DNA of 64,000 nucleotides, taken from positions 120,373-184,372 of the forward strand of contig NZ_FNNZ01000010.1 in assembly GCF_900106925.1 (NCBI RefSeq). Reading direction: 5' to 3'. The notes below the pieces were generated by a model. That model did not search any database. It worked only from the letters and a program-made list of their open reading frames with translations, and had not been told where the DNA came from. Positions 1-9,309 of the stretch are shown here, one piece after another. Position 1 is the first letter of the stretch, and each line of letters begins with the position of its first letter. The position numbers and the translations under genes are program-made. This stretch comes from Thiocapsa roseopersicina. GTDB lineage: Bacteria; Pseudomonadota; Gammaproteobacteria; Chromatiales; Chromatiaceae.

Positions 1-127
1 TTGCGCGAAACAGGCTGGACGGGGTCGAGCGACCCGATCGAATAGTTGGATGATTCGGCACGACGAACGCGCCGAATGCTGCACTGCGCAAAAATACCAG
101 ATAACGCCTACCGGCCGCGACCTCGCA

Positions 128-322
128 TTAAGCCGCGTCCGCGCGACATGTGGATGTGCGAATCAGGTTCGCACCGTCGAGCGCACCAAATGCCTTATCC
201 CTGACGCGGCTTAAGTCATTAAAATTTTTATCATCTTGAACCGCGTCGACGTCGACGCCTGTCGGTATCCACGAGATCGAGGCAAAACCAGTACCGTCCA
301 TGTCACGCCGGACGCGGTTCAA
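128..322. repeat. Paired palindromic composite (units 128-214 and 236-322)
   Basis: Two 87-bp units, each closed by inverted ends, are separated by a 21-bp AT-rich spacer. The first has ends TTAAGCCGCGTC and GACGCGGCTTAA. The second has TTGAACCGCGTC and GACGCGGTTCAA. Both depart from the family consensus TTAAACCGCG, but each change is compensated in the opposite arm. The right end of the second unit contains the TGA stop of the adjacent minus-strand gene. Bases 1-127 to the left show no gene. Confidence 0.85.
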
Positions 323-1365
323 AGGGCCTCGGACAGGCGCCACTCCCCGAAACTCTCGGTCAAGTACGCCTTGCTGCTGATGTAGTTCAGAACGTTGCGC
401 AGTCGGTAGAAGCGCACGACCGAGTCGACCCGCAGCAGCTCCTTGCCGCGCTCGTCGAAGAAGAGGATCGAGGGGGCATAGAAGAGTCCGAGCTCGGCGG
501 CCCACTCGCGCGCAGTGGTGCGCTCGCCGGAGGGCGTGACGACGGGCGTGTCGGACCACATGTCGAGCTGGACGCTGTCGAAGTTGCCGAAATAGCCCGT
601 AATCGCGGGCTCCTTCAGGGCTTGGCCGTGCAGCACGTCGCAGGCATGACAATCGCCCTGCTCGAAGAAGACCGCGAGCGGGCGCTCGCTCGGGAAGCGT
701 CGATCCAGGTTGTACGGGGGCTTCGCGAAGAAGGGCTGCTCATTGAGATCCTCCGGCTCGAACACCATCCGGTTCTCGCCGCGGGCGAGATAATCCCGAA
801 AGGTCTCGCGGGCGTAGTGCCCGTCGGCGACATATTCGAGCGCGGCCCGGAACTGATAGGGCGGATAGTAGCCGCGCAAGCGCAGGGCGAGCTTGCCCTC
901 GGCATCGTAGAAGAGCAGAGACGGCGTAAAGTTGGTCTCCTCGCGGACCGAGAAGTCGCGCTCGGTCATCACCTCGCCGTCGATCGTGGTGACCTCTTCG
1001 ACACCCCACACATCGATCGCAACCAGATCGAAGTGGCGCCGGGTGTACTCGAGGATATCGGAAAGACCGAAATTCTCGTTCAGGAGCTTGTGACAATAGG
1101 CGCAATGTTTCTGGCCGAAATAGACGATGAGCCCCTGTTTGTCGTCGGCGATCGCCTCTTCGAGATCACTCGGAAGATCGAGGAAACCCGTCTTGAACCA
1201 ATCCGGATGCTCGAGCAGATCCTCGCGGGGGAAGTCGTCGAAGCTGTAGACGGAATCGTCGGGCCCAGGCATGTCTTGGGCCTTCGCGCCGCCGATGCCC
1301 GCCGGTGCGCACGTGAGCAGGCCCAATGTCAAGACGATCGCCGAGGCGGCGGAAAAGCGAAACAT
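319..1365 (-). CDS. Secreted tandem thioredoxin-fold protein
   Basis: A 348-residue protein starting at ATG 1365, preceded by a GGAG ribosome site; an upstream in-frame extension is rejected because it runs into a repeat. Residues 1-29 look like a signal peptide ending AKA, so a periplasmic site is expected. Two thioredoxin-like domains follow, each with a CxxC redox pair: CAYC near residues 88-91 in the first half and CHAC in the second. The cis-Pro-like TPSLLFYD and APSILFFD stretches fit this fold. It probably reduces or rearranges disulphides in exported proteins; the substrate is unknown. The stop codon TGA lies in the end of a palindromic repeat unit. The fold assignment is firm, the exact role is not. 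Confidence 0.8.
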   Translation of the reverse strand: MFRFSAASAIVLTLGLLTCAPAGIGGAKAQDMPGPDDSVYSFDDFPREDLLEHPDWFKTGFLDLPSDLEEAIADDKQGLIVYFGQKHCAYCHKLLNENFGLSDILEYTRRHFDLVAIDVWGVEEVTTIDGEVMTERDFSVREETNFTPSLLFYDAEGKLALRLRGYYPPYQFRAALEYVADGHYARETFRDYLARGENRMVFEPEDLNEQPFFAKPPYNLDRRFPSERPLAVFFEQGDCHACDVLHGQALKEPAITGYFGNFDSVQLDMWSDTPVVTPSGERTTAREWAAELGLFYAPSILFFDERGKELLRVDSVVRFYRLRNVLNYISSKAYLTESFGEWRLSEAL

Positions 1366-1385
1366 GCGTGATCTCCGTTGGGGGT

Positions 1386-1579
1386 TTAAACCGCGTCCAG
1401 AGTGAAATGGGTCATTTTCATGTTGTGTCGGGCTCAAGGATTTTTCCGACCTCCGTGGAGACGCGGTTAAAATTTAATAATTTTCAATATCTTAAACCGA
1501 GACAGCTCCGACAGCTGTCGGAGCTGGCGCGGCCAAGCCAATCCAACAAACGACGCATACCGCACCGGGCGCGTTTTAA
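1386..1579 (+). repeat. Paired palindromic composite, A-B orientation (1386-1470, 1492-1579)
   Basis: Two units with ends of the TTAAACCGCG type flank a 21-bp AT-rich spacer. The second unit contains a perfect internal palindrome around 1504-1525 (AGCTCCGACAG and its complement). It lies between the start of the thioredoxin-like gene and the end of nudE. The composite has the same order and strand as those at 8521 and 45191. Confidence 0.85.
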
Positions 1580-1633
1580 TCGTCAACGCCGTCCGGGACA
1601 CGTCCGGATCCACCGGGTTCGGATCGGCCCCGG

Positions 1634-2179
1634 TCAGGGCTTGCGATCCATGATACGCAAGGCGATGAATAGGGCCGCGACGGACCGGGCCTCGTTGAAA
1701 TCCTCGCGAGCAAGCAGCTCGTCGAGCGCATCGAGTCTCCAGGGCACCACCTCGATCGGCTCCGGCTCGTCGCCGGGAAGTGACTTGGGATAGAGCTCGC
1801 GAGCCAGCACAATGAGACTATGATGCTCGATGTAGCCGGGGACCAGCGAGACGCGTTTGATGATCCGCAGGTCCCGGGCGCCGTAGCCGATCTCCTCCTG
1901 GATCTCGCGGTCCGCGGCGGCCAAGGGATCCTCGCCGGCTTCCACAACGCCCTTGGGCAGTCCGAGCTCGTAGCGGTCGCTGCCGGCACCGTATTCGCGG
2001 ATCAAGAGCACCGTCTCGGCGTCGAGCATGGGCACGATCATGACCGAATCCGTACCGCCGGGCACCCGCTCGAAGGTGCGTCGCGCGCCGTTCGCAAACT
2101 CCAGATCGACCTCTTCAACCCGAAACAAGCGGCTCTGGGCGACGATCCGCCGATCCAGTATTTTCGGTTTGCGAAGCAT
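1634..2179 (-). CDS. nudE: ADP compounds hydrolase NudE (Nudix)
   Basis: A 181-residue Nudix hydrolase that splits ADP-linked compounds such as ADP-ribose, Ap3A and NADH into AMP and a phosphorylated product. The complete Nudix box (G-x5-E-x7-REUxEE-x-G) is visible from GVVEAGED to REIQEEIGYG in the middle of the protein. Length and the neighbouring yrfG-like gene match NudE, since nudE and yrfG are near neighbours in enterobacteria. It is transcribed divergently from yrfG with only about 70 bases between the two starts. Confidence 0.9.
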   Translation of the reverse strand: MLRKPKILDRRIVAQSRLFRVEEVDLEFANGARRTFERVPGGTDSVMIVPMLDAETVLLIREYGAGSDRYELGLPKGVVEAGEDPLAAADREIQEEIGYGARDLRIIKRVSLVPGYIEHHSLIVLARELYPKSLPGDEPEPIEVVPWRLDALDELLAREDFNEARSVAALFIALRIMDRKP

Positions 2180-2248
2180 GAACGAGACTCCGATGGGTCA
2201 AGTCGCTGCGAAGCGACGCTGGAACAACGAGGCGATAAGGGGTATGGC

Positions 2249-2914
2249 ATGATCGACTGGCATCGGATCGACACCGTCTTCCTGGACATGGACGGCACCC
2301 TGCTCGACCTGCATTTCGACAATCATTTTTGGCTCGAGCATGTCCCCGAGCGATACGCGCAAGCCCGCGGGCTCGCGCCCGAGGTCGCCAAGGCCCAGCT
2401 GCTCGCCCGCTATCGCAATATCGAGGGCACACTCGAGTGGTATTGCGTCGACCACTGGAGCCGCGAGCTCGGTTTGGATATCGCCCTGCTCAAGCAAGAG
2501 GTCGAGCATCTGATCGCGGTCCATCCGCATGTGCTCGATTTTCTGGAGGCGCTCGAACGACGCGGCAAGCGGCGCGTCTTGGTGACCAATGCCCATCAGA
2601 AGGCGCTCGCGCTCAAGCTCTCGCGGACCCGGCTCGGCGGACACTTCGAGCGGATTATCTGCTCGCATGACCTGCGGGTCGCCAAGGAGGCGCCGGGTTT
2701 CTGGTCGCTGGTGCACGCGATCGAGCCCTTCGACGTCGAGCGGACACTCTTCATCGACGACAGCACGAGCGTCTTGCGGGCGGCGCGCGACTTCGGGTTT
2801 CACTGGTTGATGGCGGTCGTCGAACCCGACTCGACGGGGCCGAGGCGTGAGGTCGCCGACTTTCCGGCGATCGCTCATTTCGGCGATCTGCTTCCGAGTC
2901 TGCATTCCGACTGA
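2249..2914 (+). CDS. yrfG: HAD-family GMP/IMP nucleotidase YrfG
   Basis: A 221-residue haloacid-dehalogenase phosphatase. The start chosen is ATG 2249 (MIDWHRIDTVFLDMDG), because the longer frame runs antisense through nudE. Motif I is DMDGTLLD (about residues 12-19), motif II is the VTNAH stretch, and motif IV is FIDDS. This matches the YrfG purine nucleotidases, which dephosphorylate GMP and IMP. Pairing with nudE suggests housekeeping of nucleotide by-products. It ends 34 bases before the convergent rhlB stop. Confidence 0.85.
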   Translation: MIDWHRIDTVFLDMDGTLLDLHFDNHFWLEHVPERYAQARGLAPEVAKAQLLARYRNIEGTLEWYCVDHWSRELGLDIALLKQEVEHLIAVHPHVLDFLEALERRGKRRVLVTNAHQKALALKLSRTRLGGHFERIICSHDLRVAKEAPGFWSLVHAIEPFDVERTLFIDDSTSVLRAARDFGFHWLMAVVEPDSTGPRREVADFPAIAHFGDLLPSLHSD

Positions 2915-2948
2915 GGGACGCAGGGGGCGCAGAGCGCGGCTTCGTTGC

Positions 2949-4583
2949 TCAATCGACCGGCTCGGGCACAGGAGAGTTTGTCTGCGGATTCGCGCCCTCC
3001 GCGTCCGGCTTCTTGGAGCGGCGCCGGCGGCGCTTCTTCGACTCTACCGTCGAGGTCTCCGAGGTTCCGGAATCCGCGTGAGGAGCACCCCTTGCCGGGC
3101 CCGAGGACACCGCCGACGGGTCGGTCAGCGCGGCGATCTCGGGCTGTCTCCGGGGTGCCGCGACAGGGGTCTCGGCCGGAGTCTCCGCAGACTGAGCCCT
3201 CGGCCGGGATGGCGACCCGGATGGCGACCCGGATGGCGACCCGGATAACGACCCGGATGGCGACCGACGCTCCCCGCCCGCGCGCGGACGGCGCTCGCCG
3301 CGCCCGGCACCGGCTCCGCCCCCGCCGCCACTCCCGCCGCGGGGCGTACGAGCAGGCCGCGCCTCGCACCGATCCTCGCGATCCGGACGCATCCGGCTGC
3401 GCGGATTCACCTCGGCAAGCAGCGCCGGATCGACCGGCTCGACGGGGATCTTCGCACCGATGAAGGCCTCGATGTCCGGCAGACAGAAGGCATAGGTCTC
3501 GCAGACGAAGCCGATCGCGTCCCCGGCGGCACCGGCACGCGCGGTCCGCCCGATGCGGTGGACATAGTCCTCCGGATCCTCGGGCAGGTCGTAGTTCACC
3601 ACATGGGTCACGTCCGGGATGTGCAGCCCGCGCGCGGCCACGTCGGTGCCGACCAGCACGGGAAGCTTGCCCTCGGTGAAGTCCTTTAAGAGCTTCAGGC
3701 GTTTCTTCTGGGGTACGTCCCCGGAGAGCACCGCGGTGTTGATGCCGTTGCCCTGGAGGAAACCCCAGACGCGATCGGCCTCGCGTTTGGTGTTGACGAA
3801 GACCATGATGCGCGCATCGTCCCAGCCGCGGACCAGGCCGAGCAGCAAGGCGATCTTCTCCTCGTTGGAGGTCATGTAGCAGCATTGGCGCACGCGATCG
3901 GCCGTGATGGTCTCGGTCTCGATCTTCACGAGCTGCGGGTGGTTCATGTGCTCGTAGGCAAGCTCGGTGACGCGATAGGAGAGTGTCGCCGAGAAGAGGA
4001 GCCCCTGACGGCTCTCCGGCGGCGGCATGCGCCGGAGGAGGAAGCGGATATCCTTGATGAATCCGAGGTCGAACATGCGGTCGGCCTCGTCGAGCACCAC
4101 CGCCTCGATCGCCTGCAGATCGAAGACCTTTTGCTTGAAATAGTCGATCAGGCGCCCGGGCGTGCCGATGAGGATATCGACGCCGCCGGCGACCTGGTCG
4201 CGCTGCTCCTGGTAGCCCGCGCCGCCGTAAACCACGGCGATGCGCAGCCCCGTGTGCTTGGCCAGCAGCTCCGTATCCCGATGGATCTGAACGGCGAGCT
4301 CGCGGGTCGGGGCGAGGATCAGCGCCCGCGGACGCGCGATCTGTGCCGTGGCGGGCGCGGGATTGGTCAGCAAGCGTTGCATCAGGACGATCAGGAAGGC
4401 GGCGGTCTTGCCCGTACCGGTCTGGGCCTGACCGGCGACGTCCCGTCCCGACAGTGCGATCGGCAGGGTTTGTTCCTGGATCGGGGTACAGCGGGTAAAA
4501 CCCGCTTCGTCGAGTCCGTCGATGATCCGTTGATCGAGCGCGAAGCTGTCGAAGCGGGTCTGAGTGAGGTGTTTGTCGGTCAT
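2949..4583 (-). CDS. rhlB: DEAD-box ATP-dependent RNA helicase RhlB
   Basis: A 544-residue helicase. It has an N-terminal Q motif (TPIQEQTLP), Walker A (AQTGTGKT), PTRELA, the DEAD box (LDEADRMFD), [11 protein letters not shown] and [10 protein letters not shown], so both RecA lobes are complete. Its divergent position next to trxA-rho is the classical RhlB location. RhlB unwinds RNA in the RNA degradosome, where it is bound by RNase E. Roughly the last 150 residues are a low-complexity tail rich in Arg, Gly, Ser and Pro. The tail is longer than in E. coli RhlB (about 420 residues) and contains a short SGSP repeat made by a 12-bp tandem repeat. It could bind RNA. Confidence 0.92.
   Translation of the reverse strand: MTDKHLTQTRFDSFALDQRIIDGLDEAGFTRCTPIQEQTLPIALSGRDVAGQAQTGTGKTAAFLIVLMQRLLTNPAPATAQIARPRALILAPTRELAVQIHRDTELLAKHTGLRIAVVYGGAGYQEQRDQVAGGVDILIGTPGRLIDYFKQKVFDLQAIEAVVLDEADRMFDLGFIKDIRFLLRRMPPPESRQGLLFSATLSYRVTELAYEHMNHPQLVKIETETITADRVRQCCYMTSNEEKIALLLGLVRGWDDARIMVFVNTKREADRVWGFLQGNGINTAVLSGDVPQKKRLKLLKDFTEGKLPVLVGTDVAARGLHIPDVTHVVNYDLPEDPEDYVHRIGRTARAGAAGDAIGFVCETYAFCLPDIEAFIGAKIPVEPVDPALLAEVNPRSRMRPDREDRCEARPARTPRGGSGGGGGAGAGRGERRPRAGGERRSPSGSLSGSPSGSPSGSPSRPRAQSAETPAETPVAAPRRQPEIAALTDPSAVSSGPARGAPHADSGTSETSTVESKKRRRRRSKKPDAEGANPQTNSPVPEPVD
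3206..3264. repeat. 12-bp tandem repeat inside rhlB
   Basis: About five copies of the 12-mer GGATGGCGACCC, one of them altered to GGATAACGACCC. They lie in frame inside rhlB and encode a Ser-Gly-Ser-Pro repeat in the C-terminal tail. Being a multiple of three, the copy number can change without breaking the frame. Confidence 0.85.
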
Positions 4584-4814
4584 GCCGTGGGGAGTCCCTG
4601 GAGCTACGCGCCTCGCGGATTGGCAAGGCTTGCAAATTCTCTTCGCTTTGGATCAAATAGCATCTTACTCAAGGGCACATTCCAACGCCAATTCGCCCGC
4701 CTGCTCCTCGATCCGTTCGCGCCGCGCCCCAGCGACCCCGCTCCGCCGTCATCCGCCGAACGTGATATCGAAACAACCGCCCGTGCCGCAACCACCCTAT
4801 GGGAGATCACTTCA

Positions 4815-5141
4815 GTGAGCGATAGCATCGTCCATGTGACCGATGATTCATTCGAAGACGAGGTTTTGAAATCCCTCGAACCCGTGCTCGTGGACTACTG
4901 GGCCGACTGGTGCGGACCCTGCAAGATGATCGCACCAGTGCTCGACGAGATCGCCGGGGAGTACGCCGGCCGCATCAAGGTCGCGAAGCTCAACATCGAC
5001 GAGAACCCCAACACCCCGCCACGTTACGGTATTCGCGGCATCCCGACCCTGATGCTGTTCCGTCAAGGCGAGGTCGAAGCAACTAAGGTCGGCGCGGTGT
5101 CCAAGTCTCAATTGACGGCTTTCATCGACAGCAATCTTTAA
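4815..5141 (+). CDS. trxA: Thioredoxin 1
   Basis: A 108-residue classical thioredoxin, the cytoplasmic protein disulphide reductase recharged by thioredoxin reductase. The active site is [10 protein letters not shown] near residues 29-38 and the cis-proline loop is RGIPTLMLF. The start is GTG 4815, giving the usual length; the long upstream frame is antisense to rhlB and rejected. It lies upstream of rho and divergent from rhlB, as in E. coli. The 231-base gap to rhlB should hold both promoters. Confidence 0.95.
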   Translation: MSDSIVHVTDDSFEDEVLKSLEPVLVDYWADWCGPCKMIAPVLDEIAGEYAGRIKVAKLNIDENPNTPPRYGIRGIPTLMLFRQGEVEATKVGAVSKSQLTAFIDSNL

Positions 5142-5361
5142 AGGCCACCGGCAACGGTATCCGGTTCAATCTCCCGGCCGCCCCCGCGGACCGGATCCGA
5201 TACCGGCAATCATGGCCACCGATCGACACTCCCGAGGGGCCGCCGCCAAGGCGCCCCGTCCCCGTAAAGCGACCACCCCCAACCGCGTTCCCCCGCAACA
5301 CGGGCCCTGCCCCGGGGCGTTGCCGAACACCCCCTCACCTCCGCCGACGACAAAAAATGTG

Positions 5362-6618
5362 ATGAACCTAACCGAATTAAAGAAAGCGCCCGTACCCGAG
5401 CTGGTCGCACTGGCCCAGTCGATGGAGATCGAAGGCGTCGGGCGGTCGCGCAAACAGGACCTGATTTTCGCCATCCTCAAGGCGCAGGCCAAACGCGGCG
5501 AGGACATCTACGGTGACGGGGTGCTGGAGATCCTCACCGACGGTTTCGGATTCCTGCGGTCGGCCGACGCCTCCTATCTGGCCGGGCCGGACGACATCTA
5601 TGTCTCCCCGAGCCAGATCCGCCGCTTCGCGTTGCGCACCGGCGATACCATCTCCGGAAAGATTCGTCCACCCAAGGACGGCGAACGCTATTTCGCGCTG
5701 CTCAAGGTCAACGACATCAACTTCGACCGGCCGGAAAACGCCAAGTCGAAGATCCTGTTCGAGAACTTCACCCCGCTGTTCGCCAACAAACGACTCACCC
5801 TCGAGATCGGCAACGGCAGCACCGAGGACATCACCGCGCGCACCATCGATCTTGTGGCCCCCATCGGCAAGGGCCAGCGCGGACTCATCGTCTCGCCGCC
5901 AAAGGCGGGCAAGACCATGATGCTGCAGAACATCGCCCAATCGATCGGCCACAATCACCCGGATTGCTACCTGATCGTACTGCTGATCGACGAGCGCCCG
6001 GAAGAGGTCACCGAGATGGCCCGCTCGGTTCGCGGCGAGGTCATCTCCTCCACCTTCGACGAGCCCGCGACACGCCATGTGCAGGTCGCCGAGATGGTCA
6101 TCGAGAAGGCCAAGCGTCTGGTCGAGCACAAGCGCGACGTGGTCATCCTGCTCGATTCCATCACCCGTCTCGCTCGCGCCTATAACACCGTCGTCCCCTC
6201 CTCGGGCAAGGTCCTGACCGGCGGTGTCGACGCCAACGCATTGCAGCGTCCCAAGCGCTTCTTCGGTGCCGCGCGCAACGTCGAGGAAGGCGGCAGCCTG
6301 ACCATCCTGGCCACCGCGCTCGTGGACACCGGCTCGCGCATGGACGACGTCATCTACGAGGAGTTCAAGGGCACGGGCAACATGGAGATCCACATGGATC
6401 GCCGCATCGCCGAGCGCCGCATCTTTCCGGCCATCAACATCAACCGCTCCGGGACGCGCCGCGAAGAGTTGCTGATGAACCCCGCCGAATTGCAGAAGAT
6501 GTGGATCCTGCGCAAGATCCTGCACCCGATGGACGAGCTGGCCGCGATGGAATTCCTGCACGACAAGCTCAAGGCGACCAAGACCAACGACGAGTTCTTC
6601 TCGTCCATGAAGGGTTAA
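5362..6618 (+). CDS. rho: Transcription termination factor Rho
   Basis: A 418-residue protein, almost exactly the E. coli length (419), starting MNLTELKK. The N-terminal helical and cold-shock RNA-binding region includes GFGFLRS. The P-loop is SPPKAGKTM, and the [10 protein letters not shown] and [13 protein letters not shown] segments are intact. Rho is the hexameric RNA helicase that ends transcription of untranslated RNA. The 220-base leader after trxA has no gene; rho leaders are often autoregulatory, but I see no specific signal. The TAA stop (6616-6618) is supplied by the left end of a palindromic repeat unit. Confidence 0.96.
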   Translation: MNLTELKKAPVPELVALAQSMEIEGVGRSRKQDLIFAILKAQAKRGEDIYGDGVLEILTDGFGFLRSADASYLAGPDDIYVSPSQIRRFALRTGDTISGKIRPPKDGERYFALLKVNDINFDRPENAKSKILFENFTPLFANKRLTLEIGNGSTEDITARTIDLVAPIGKGQRGLIVSPPKAGKTMMLQNIAQSIGHNHPDCYLIVLLIDERPEEVTEMARSVRGEVISSTFDEPATRHVQVAEMVIEKAKRLVEHKRDVVILLDSITRLARAYNTVVPSSGKVLTGGVDANALQRPKRFFGAARNVEEGGSLTILATALVDTGSRMDDVIYEEFKGTGNMEIHMDRRIAERRIFPAININRSGTRREELLMNPAELQKMWILRKILHPMDELAAMEFLHDKLKATKTNDEFFSSMKG

Positions 6619-6810
6619 ACCGCGTCTCGGTGCAACATGAAACGCGCTGCGCAGGTCCGTACGCCTCGCGCGAACCAACAAACGACGCAGTCGACGCGGT
6701 TTAAGTCTCTATTTTCTTTTGTTCTAAACCGCGTCCGACTCGGATCTTTCGGGGTCCGCCAGACGGCCATTTCACACGCGAGATCAAGGCTCGCTCGGGA
6801 CGCGGTTTAG
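6615..6810. repeat. Paired palindromic composite (6615-6704, 6724-6810)
   Basis: A unit with TTAA outer ends and a unit with CTAA/TTAG outer ends flank a 19-bp pyrimidine-rich spacer. The first unit overlaps the rho stop codon. The second ends one base before the ATG of the next gene. Thus the composite fills the entire rho to 6812 interval. Confidence 0.85.
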
Positions 6811-6811
6811 C

Positions 6812-7930
6812 ATGTACGCGCCGAAGCCGATGCGTCCGCTTTGGCCGCCGTGGCTCAAGCGGGACAAGCCCCGCAAGTCCGGGCACACCGCGGACGCCCG
6901 GCGTCAGCCGCGAATCCCGCTCACGCATCATGAGATCCTGGCCCTTGCGGAGCCCTTCACGCGCCGCGGGCGACATGTCGAGCTTGCGGGGAGCGACCGA
7001 CTGGCGCGCCGTATCCTCTTTAGACCGACCGAGCACCCTGGCACGCAGGATGGTCCGGACGCGCTGACCGAGACCCTCGTCCTTGAAAACCCGGGTAGAC
7101 AACATTTCCGCCTGATCCGGACACTGACCGACGCGGCAGGCCGAGTCGCGACCCTGCGCAGCGACGGGCCGGACCCGAAGGTCCTGATCGAGCGGGTCGA
7201 TGCGGTGGATCCGAGGCGTCAATTCCCGACGCTCGGCGGCGTTTGCGTGGCCTGCAGCTATCGTGTCGAGACCGACCCGGGTGCGGATGGCGGCTCGCCC
7301 GGGACGACCCGTCTCGTCTTCCTGTTTGCCTCCACGGACCTCGACGGGATCGCGGTCGAGCTCGACGCACGGGTCGGGCATGGGATGCCTGCCGAGATCC
7401 GGCTCCTTCCGACCCCGCAGCGGACGTTCCGTCCGCCGGGGGATCTGCTGTCGGTCTTGGGGTGGGCCTGGCGGTCCTTACGTCCGTTCGACGGGGGTTG
7501 GCGCGCCCATCTGCGCATCCCGGCTGCCGAGCCGGCACGCACGCCGGGTGTCGAAGCCAAGCTCGCACGAACCCTGGGGCATCTTGTCGTAACGCTCGGC
7601 GCGCCGCCCGCGCAATTTCACCGCACCTGGCTGCGGCAGCGCTGGTCCGCGCTGGCGAGACGCACGCTCGGACTCATGACGATCGCCGGCCTCTTGGCCG
7701 TCGGTCCGGGGATCCTGATGCTCGGCGCCCCGGAGGGCTCGCCGCTGCGCCTCTTGTCGTTCGTGATGCCCGCGTTCCTGATCCTCGTTCTAATCGCGCG
7801 ACACGAGACGCCGAGCGTGAAGATCCCGCCGTTACCGCGGCCTCTACCCGAGAATGCTTGGGTTTCGGAACCGACTCACCGAGACGGACTTGCCGAGGCC
7901 GGTCGTCGGGATCCATCCATCTCACGATAG
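6812..7930 (+). CDS. Hypothetical membrane protein, two C-terminal TM segments
   Basis: A 372-residue protein that I do not recognise. Residues 1 to about 285 are soluble and rich in Arg and Pro, with no motif I can name. Two hydrophobic segments follow: LGLMTIAGLLAVGPGIL and LLSFVMPAFLILVLIA. The ATG sits one base after a palindromic repeat end with no clear ribosome site; ATG 6830 is an alternative start. Its 3' end overlaps the convergent CIA30 gene by 55 bases. Steady reading frame and local base use support a real gene; function unknown. Confidence 0.65.
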   Translation: MYAPKPMRPLWPPWLKRDKPRKSGHTADARRQPRIPLTHHEILALAEPFTRRGRHVELAGSDRLARRILFRPTEHPGTQDGPDALTETLVLENPGRQHFRLIRTLTDAAGRVATLRSDGPDPKVLIERVDAVDPRRQFPTLGGVCVACSYRVETDPGADGGSPGTTRLVFLFASTDLDGIAVELDARVGHGMPAEIRLLPTPQRTFRPPGDLLSVLGWAWRSLRPFDGGWRAHLRIPAAEPARTPGVEAKLARTLGHLVVTLGAPPAQFHRTWLRQRWSALARRTLGLMTIAGLLAVGPGILMLGAPEGSPLRLLSFVMPAFLILVLIARHETPSVKIPPLPRPLPENAWVSEPTHRDGLAEAGRRDPSISR

Positions 7931-8520
7931 AAGCCGACCTCGGCGACACAGACATCGGCGTGAAACACACGACCAATACCGAGGATCCCGAGCTTGGTCA
8001 GTCGACGGGTATCGAGCCGCTGGACCAGACGATGCGGCTCGAAGGACTCGAAAGGAAGATGCACCTCGCGCCACTCGGGTCCGGCGACAAAGGTGGCGCG
8101 ATAGGACTGCCAGGGCAAAAGGGTTGCAGTGGATTTCAGATGGAGGTTGTAGACCTCGCGGTTGCCGTGCACCAAGAGCCGAACCCCGTCGAACGCGCTC
8201 GCATCCAACGCGTTGTCGGGAGCGCCCGGCGGGGTCAGATCCAGCATCGCCTGCACGAATCCGCCGTTGTTCGCGAGGCTGACCTCGCCGGCGAGACAGA
8301 GCGCCTGCCGCCCGTCGAGGACACGCCGCGTGATGGCCCCCTCCGAGCGCCCGCCCATGACCTGGTCGGTCACGGCTCGCCAGGGGGTACCCAGCGCGGA
8401 GAGACCGTCCGCGCGGGTGAAATCGTCGATCAGACCCGTGTCCGCGATGGATGGATTGAGGCTGGCAAGCATGAGCAGCGACCCCGCGATGATGGAACCG
8501 AGAGAGCGACCTTTGTACAT
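7876..8520 (-). CDS. CIA30-family secreted protein
   Basis: A 214-residue protein with an N-terminal signal peptide ending near PSIAD. The rest matches the CIA30 family (complex I intermediate-associated protein 30 fold, a carbohydrate-binding-like beta sandwich): DDFTR, then WRAVTDQVMGGRSEG and later FDGVRLLVHGN. Bacterial members are mostly uncharacterised, so a complex I role should not be assumed. The ATG directly touches a palindromic repeat unit that begins at 8521. The 3' end overlaps the convergent 6812 gene. Confidence 0.75.
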   Translation of the reverse strand: MYKGRSLGSIIAGSLLMLASLNPSIADTGLIDDFTRADGLSALGTPWRAVTDQVMGGRSEGAITRRVLDGRQALCLAGEVSLANNGGFVQAMLDLTPPGAPDNALDASAFDGVRLLVHGNREVYNLHLKSTATLLPWQSYRATFVAGPEWREVHLPFESFEPHRLVQRLDTRRLTKLGILGIGRVFHADVCVAEVGFYREMDGSRRPASASPSR

Positions 8521-8715
8521 TTAAACCGCGTCCGGAGGGAGATGCTAAATTCTCGTGTGAGCTCGACGTTATCTTGCATCCACGGCCCTTAGCGGGGACG
8601 CGGTTTAAATTTGAATATTTTTAATATCTTAAACCGCGCCGACTCCAGCGTTCGTCAAGTCTGCCGGGGTCGATCCCATCCGAAAACATCGCATACTGCG
8701 CCGGGCGCGGTTTAA
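8521..8715 (+). repeat. Paired palindromic composite, A-B orientation (8521-8608, 8629-8715)
   Basis: Both units have near-perfect TTAAACCGCG / CGCGGTTTAA ends. The 20-bp spacer is almost pure A/T. Internal sequence closely matches the composite at 45191-45384, so the two are recent relatives. It fills the interval between the divergent CIA30 and DUF192 genes. Confidence 0.9.
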
Positions 8716-8762
8716 CCATTCAACGATAGGTGATCCTTGACATCACGCGACCGGATGAACCC

Positions 8763-9254
8763 ATGATCGCCCGACCGAGCAATCTCCATCTCGCCCTCCC
8801 GGCCGCCGCTGCGGCGCTTTGGCTCTCCATGACGCTCGCACTCGGGGATACGCCTGCGAGCGAGCCCCAATACCTGCCGATCTCGGCCAAGGCCGAGGTG
8901 GGCTCGGAAACCATCGTGCTGGAGGTCGCGCGCACGCCGCAGGAGCGCGCACTGGGGCTCATGTTCAGACCGGCACTTGCGGACGATCGCGGGATGCTGT
9001 TCCCCGCCGATCCCTCGCGCCCGATCCGGATGTGGATGAAGAACGTCCCGGTCGCGCTCGACCTCGTCTTCATGTACGAAGGTCGGGTCGTGGCATTGGC
9101 AGAGCAGGTCCCGCCCTGCCTCGAGGCGTCCTGCCCGAGCTACGGTCCCTTCAAGCAAGCGGTCGATCAGGTGCTCGAGCTGCGCGCGGGGCGCGCCGCG
9201 GAGTTGGGGCTCAGTCCGGGCGATCCGATTCGAATCACGGACACGGCACCGTAG
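8763..9254 (+). CDS. DUF192 family protein, secreted
   Basis: A 163-residue protein starting at ATG 8763; a GTG at 8730 would add 11 residues before the hydrophobic leader. The N-terminus is a signal peptide (LALPAAAAALWLSMTLA). The DUF192 core follows: RTPQERALGLMFR, GMLF, MWMKNVPVALDLVF and the closing VLEL/G-L-x-x-GD stretch. DUF192 proteins are small periplasmic or surface proteins of unknown function, sometimes encoded near secretion genes. No linked gene suggests a role here. Confidence 0.85.
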   Translation: MIARPSNLHLALPAAAAALWLSMTLALGDTPASEPQYLPISAKAEVGSETIVLEVARTPQERALGLMFRPALADDRGMLFPADPSRPIRMWMKNVPVALDLVFMYEGRVVALAEQVPPCLEASCPSYGPFKQAVDQVLELRAGRAAELGLSPGDPIRITDTAP

Positions 9255-9309
9255 AAAGGAAGGCCGATCCAGACTCACGGGAGCGTTGATCCGGGTGCGA
9301 CCGCCCCGG

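Noticed and set aside
622..1371. A 249-residue frame on the plus strand
   Set aside because: Antisense to the thioredoxin-like gene, whose signal peptide and CxxC motifs show the true frame.
3885..4814. Long upstream extension of trxA
   Set aside because: It is antisense to rhlB; thioredoxin has its normal length from GTG 4815.
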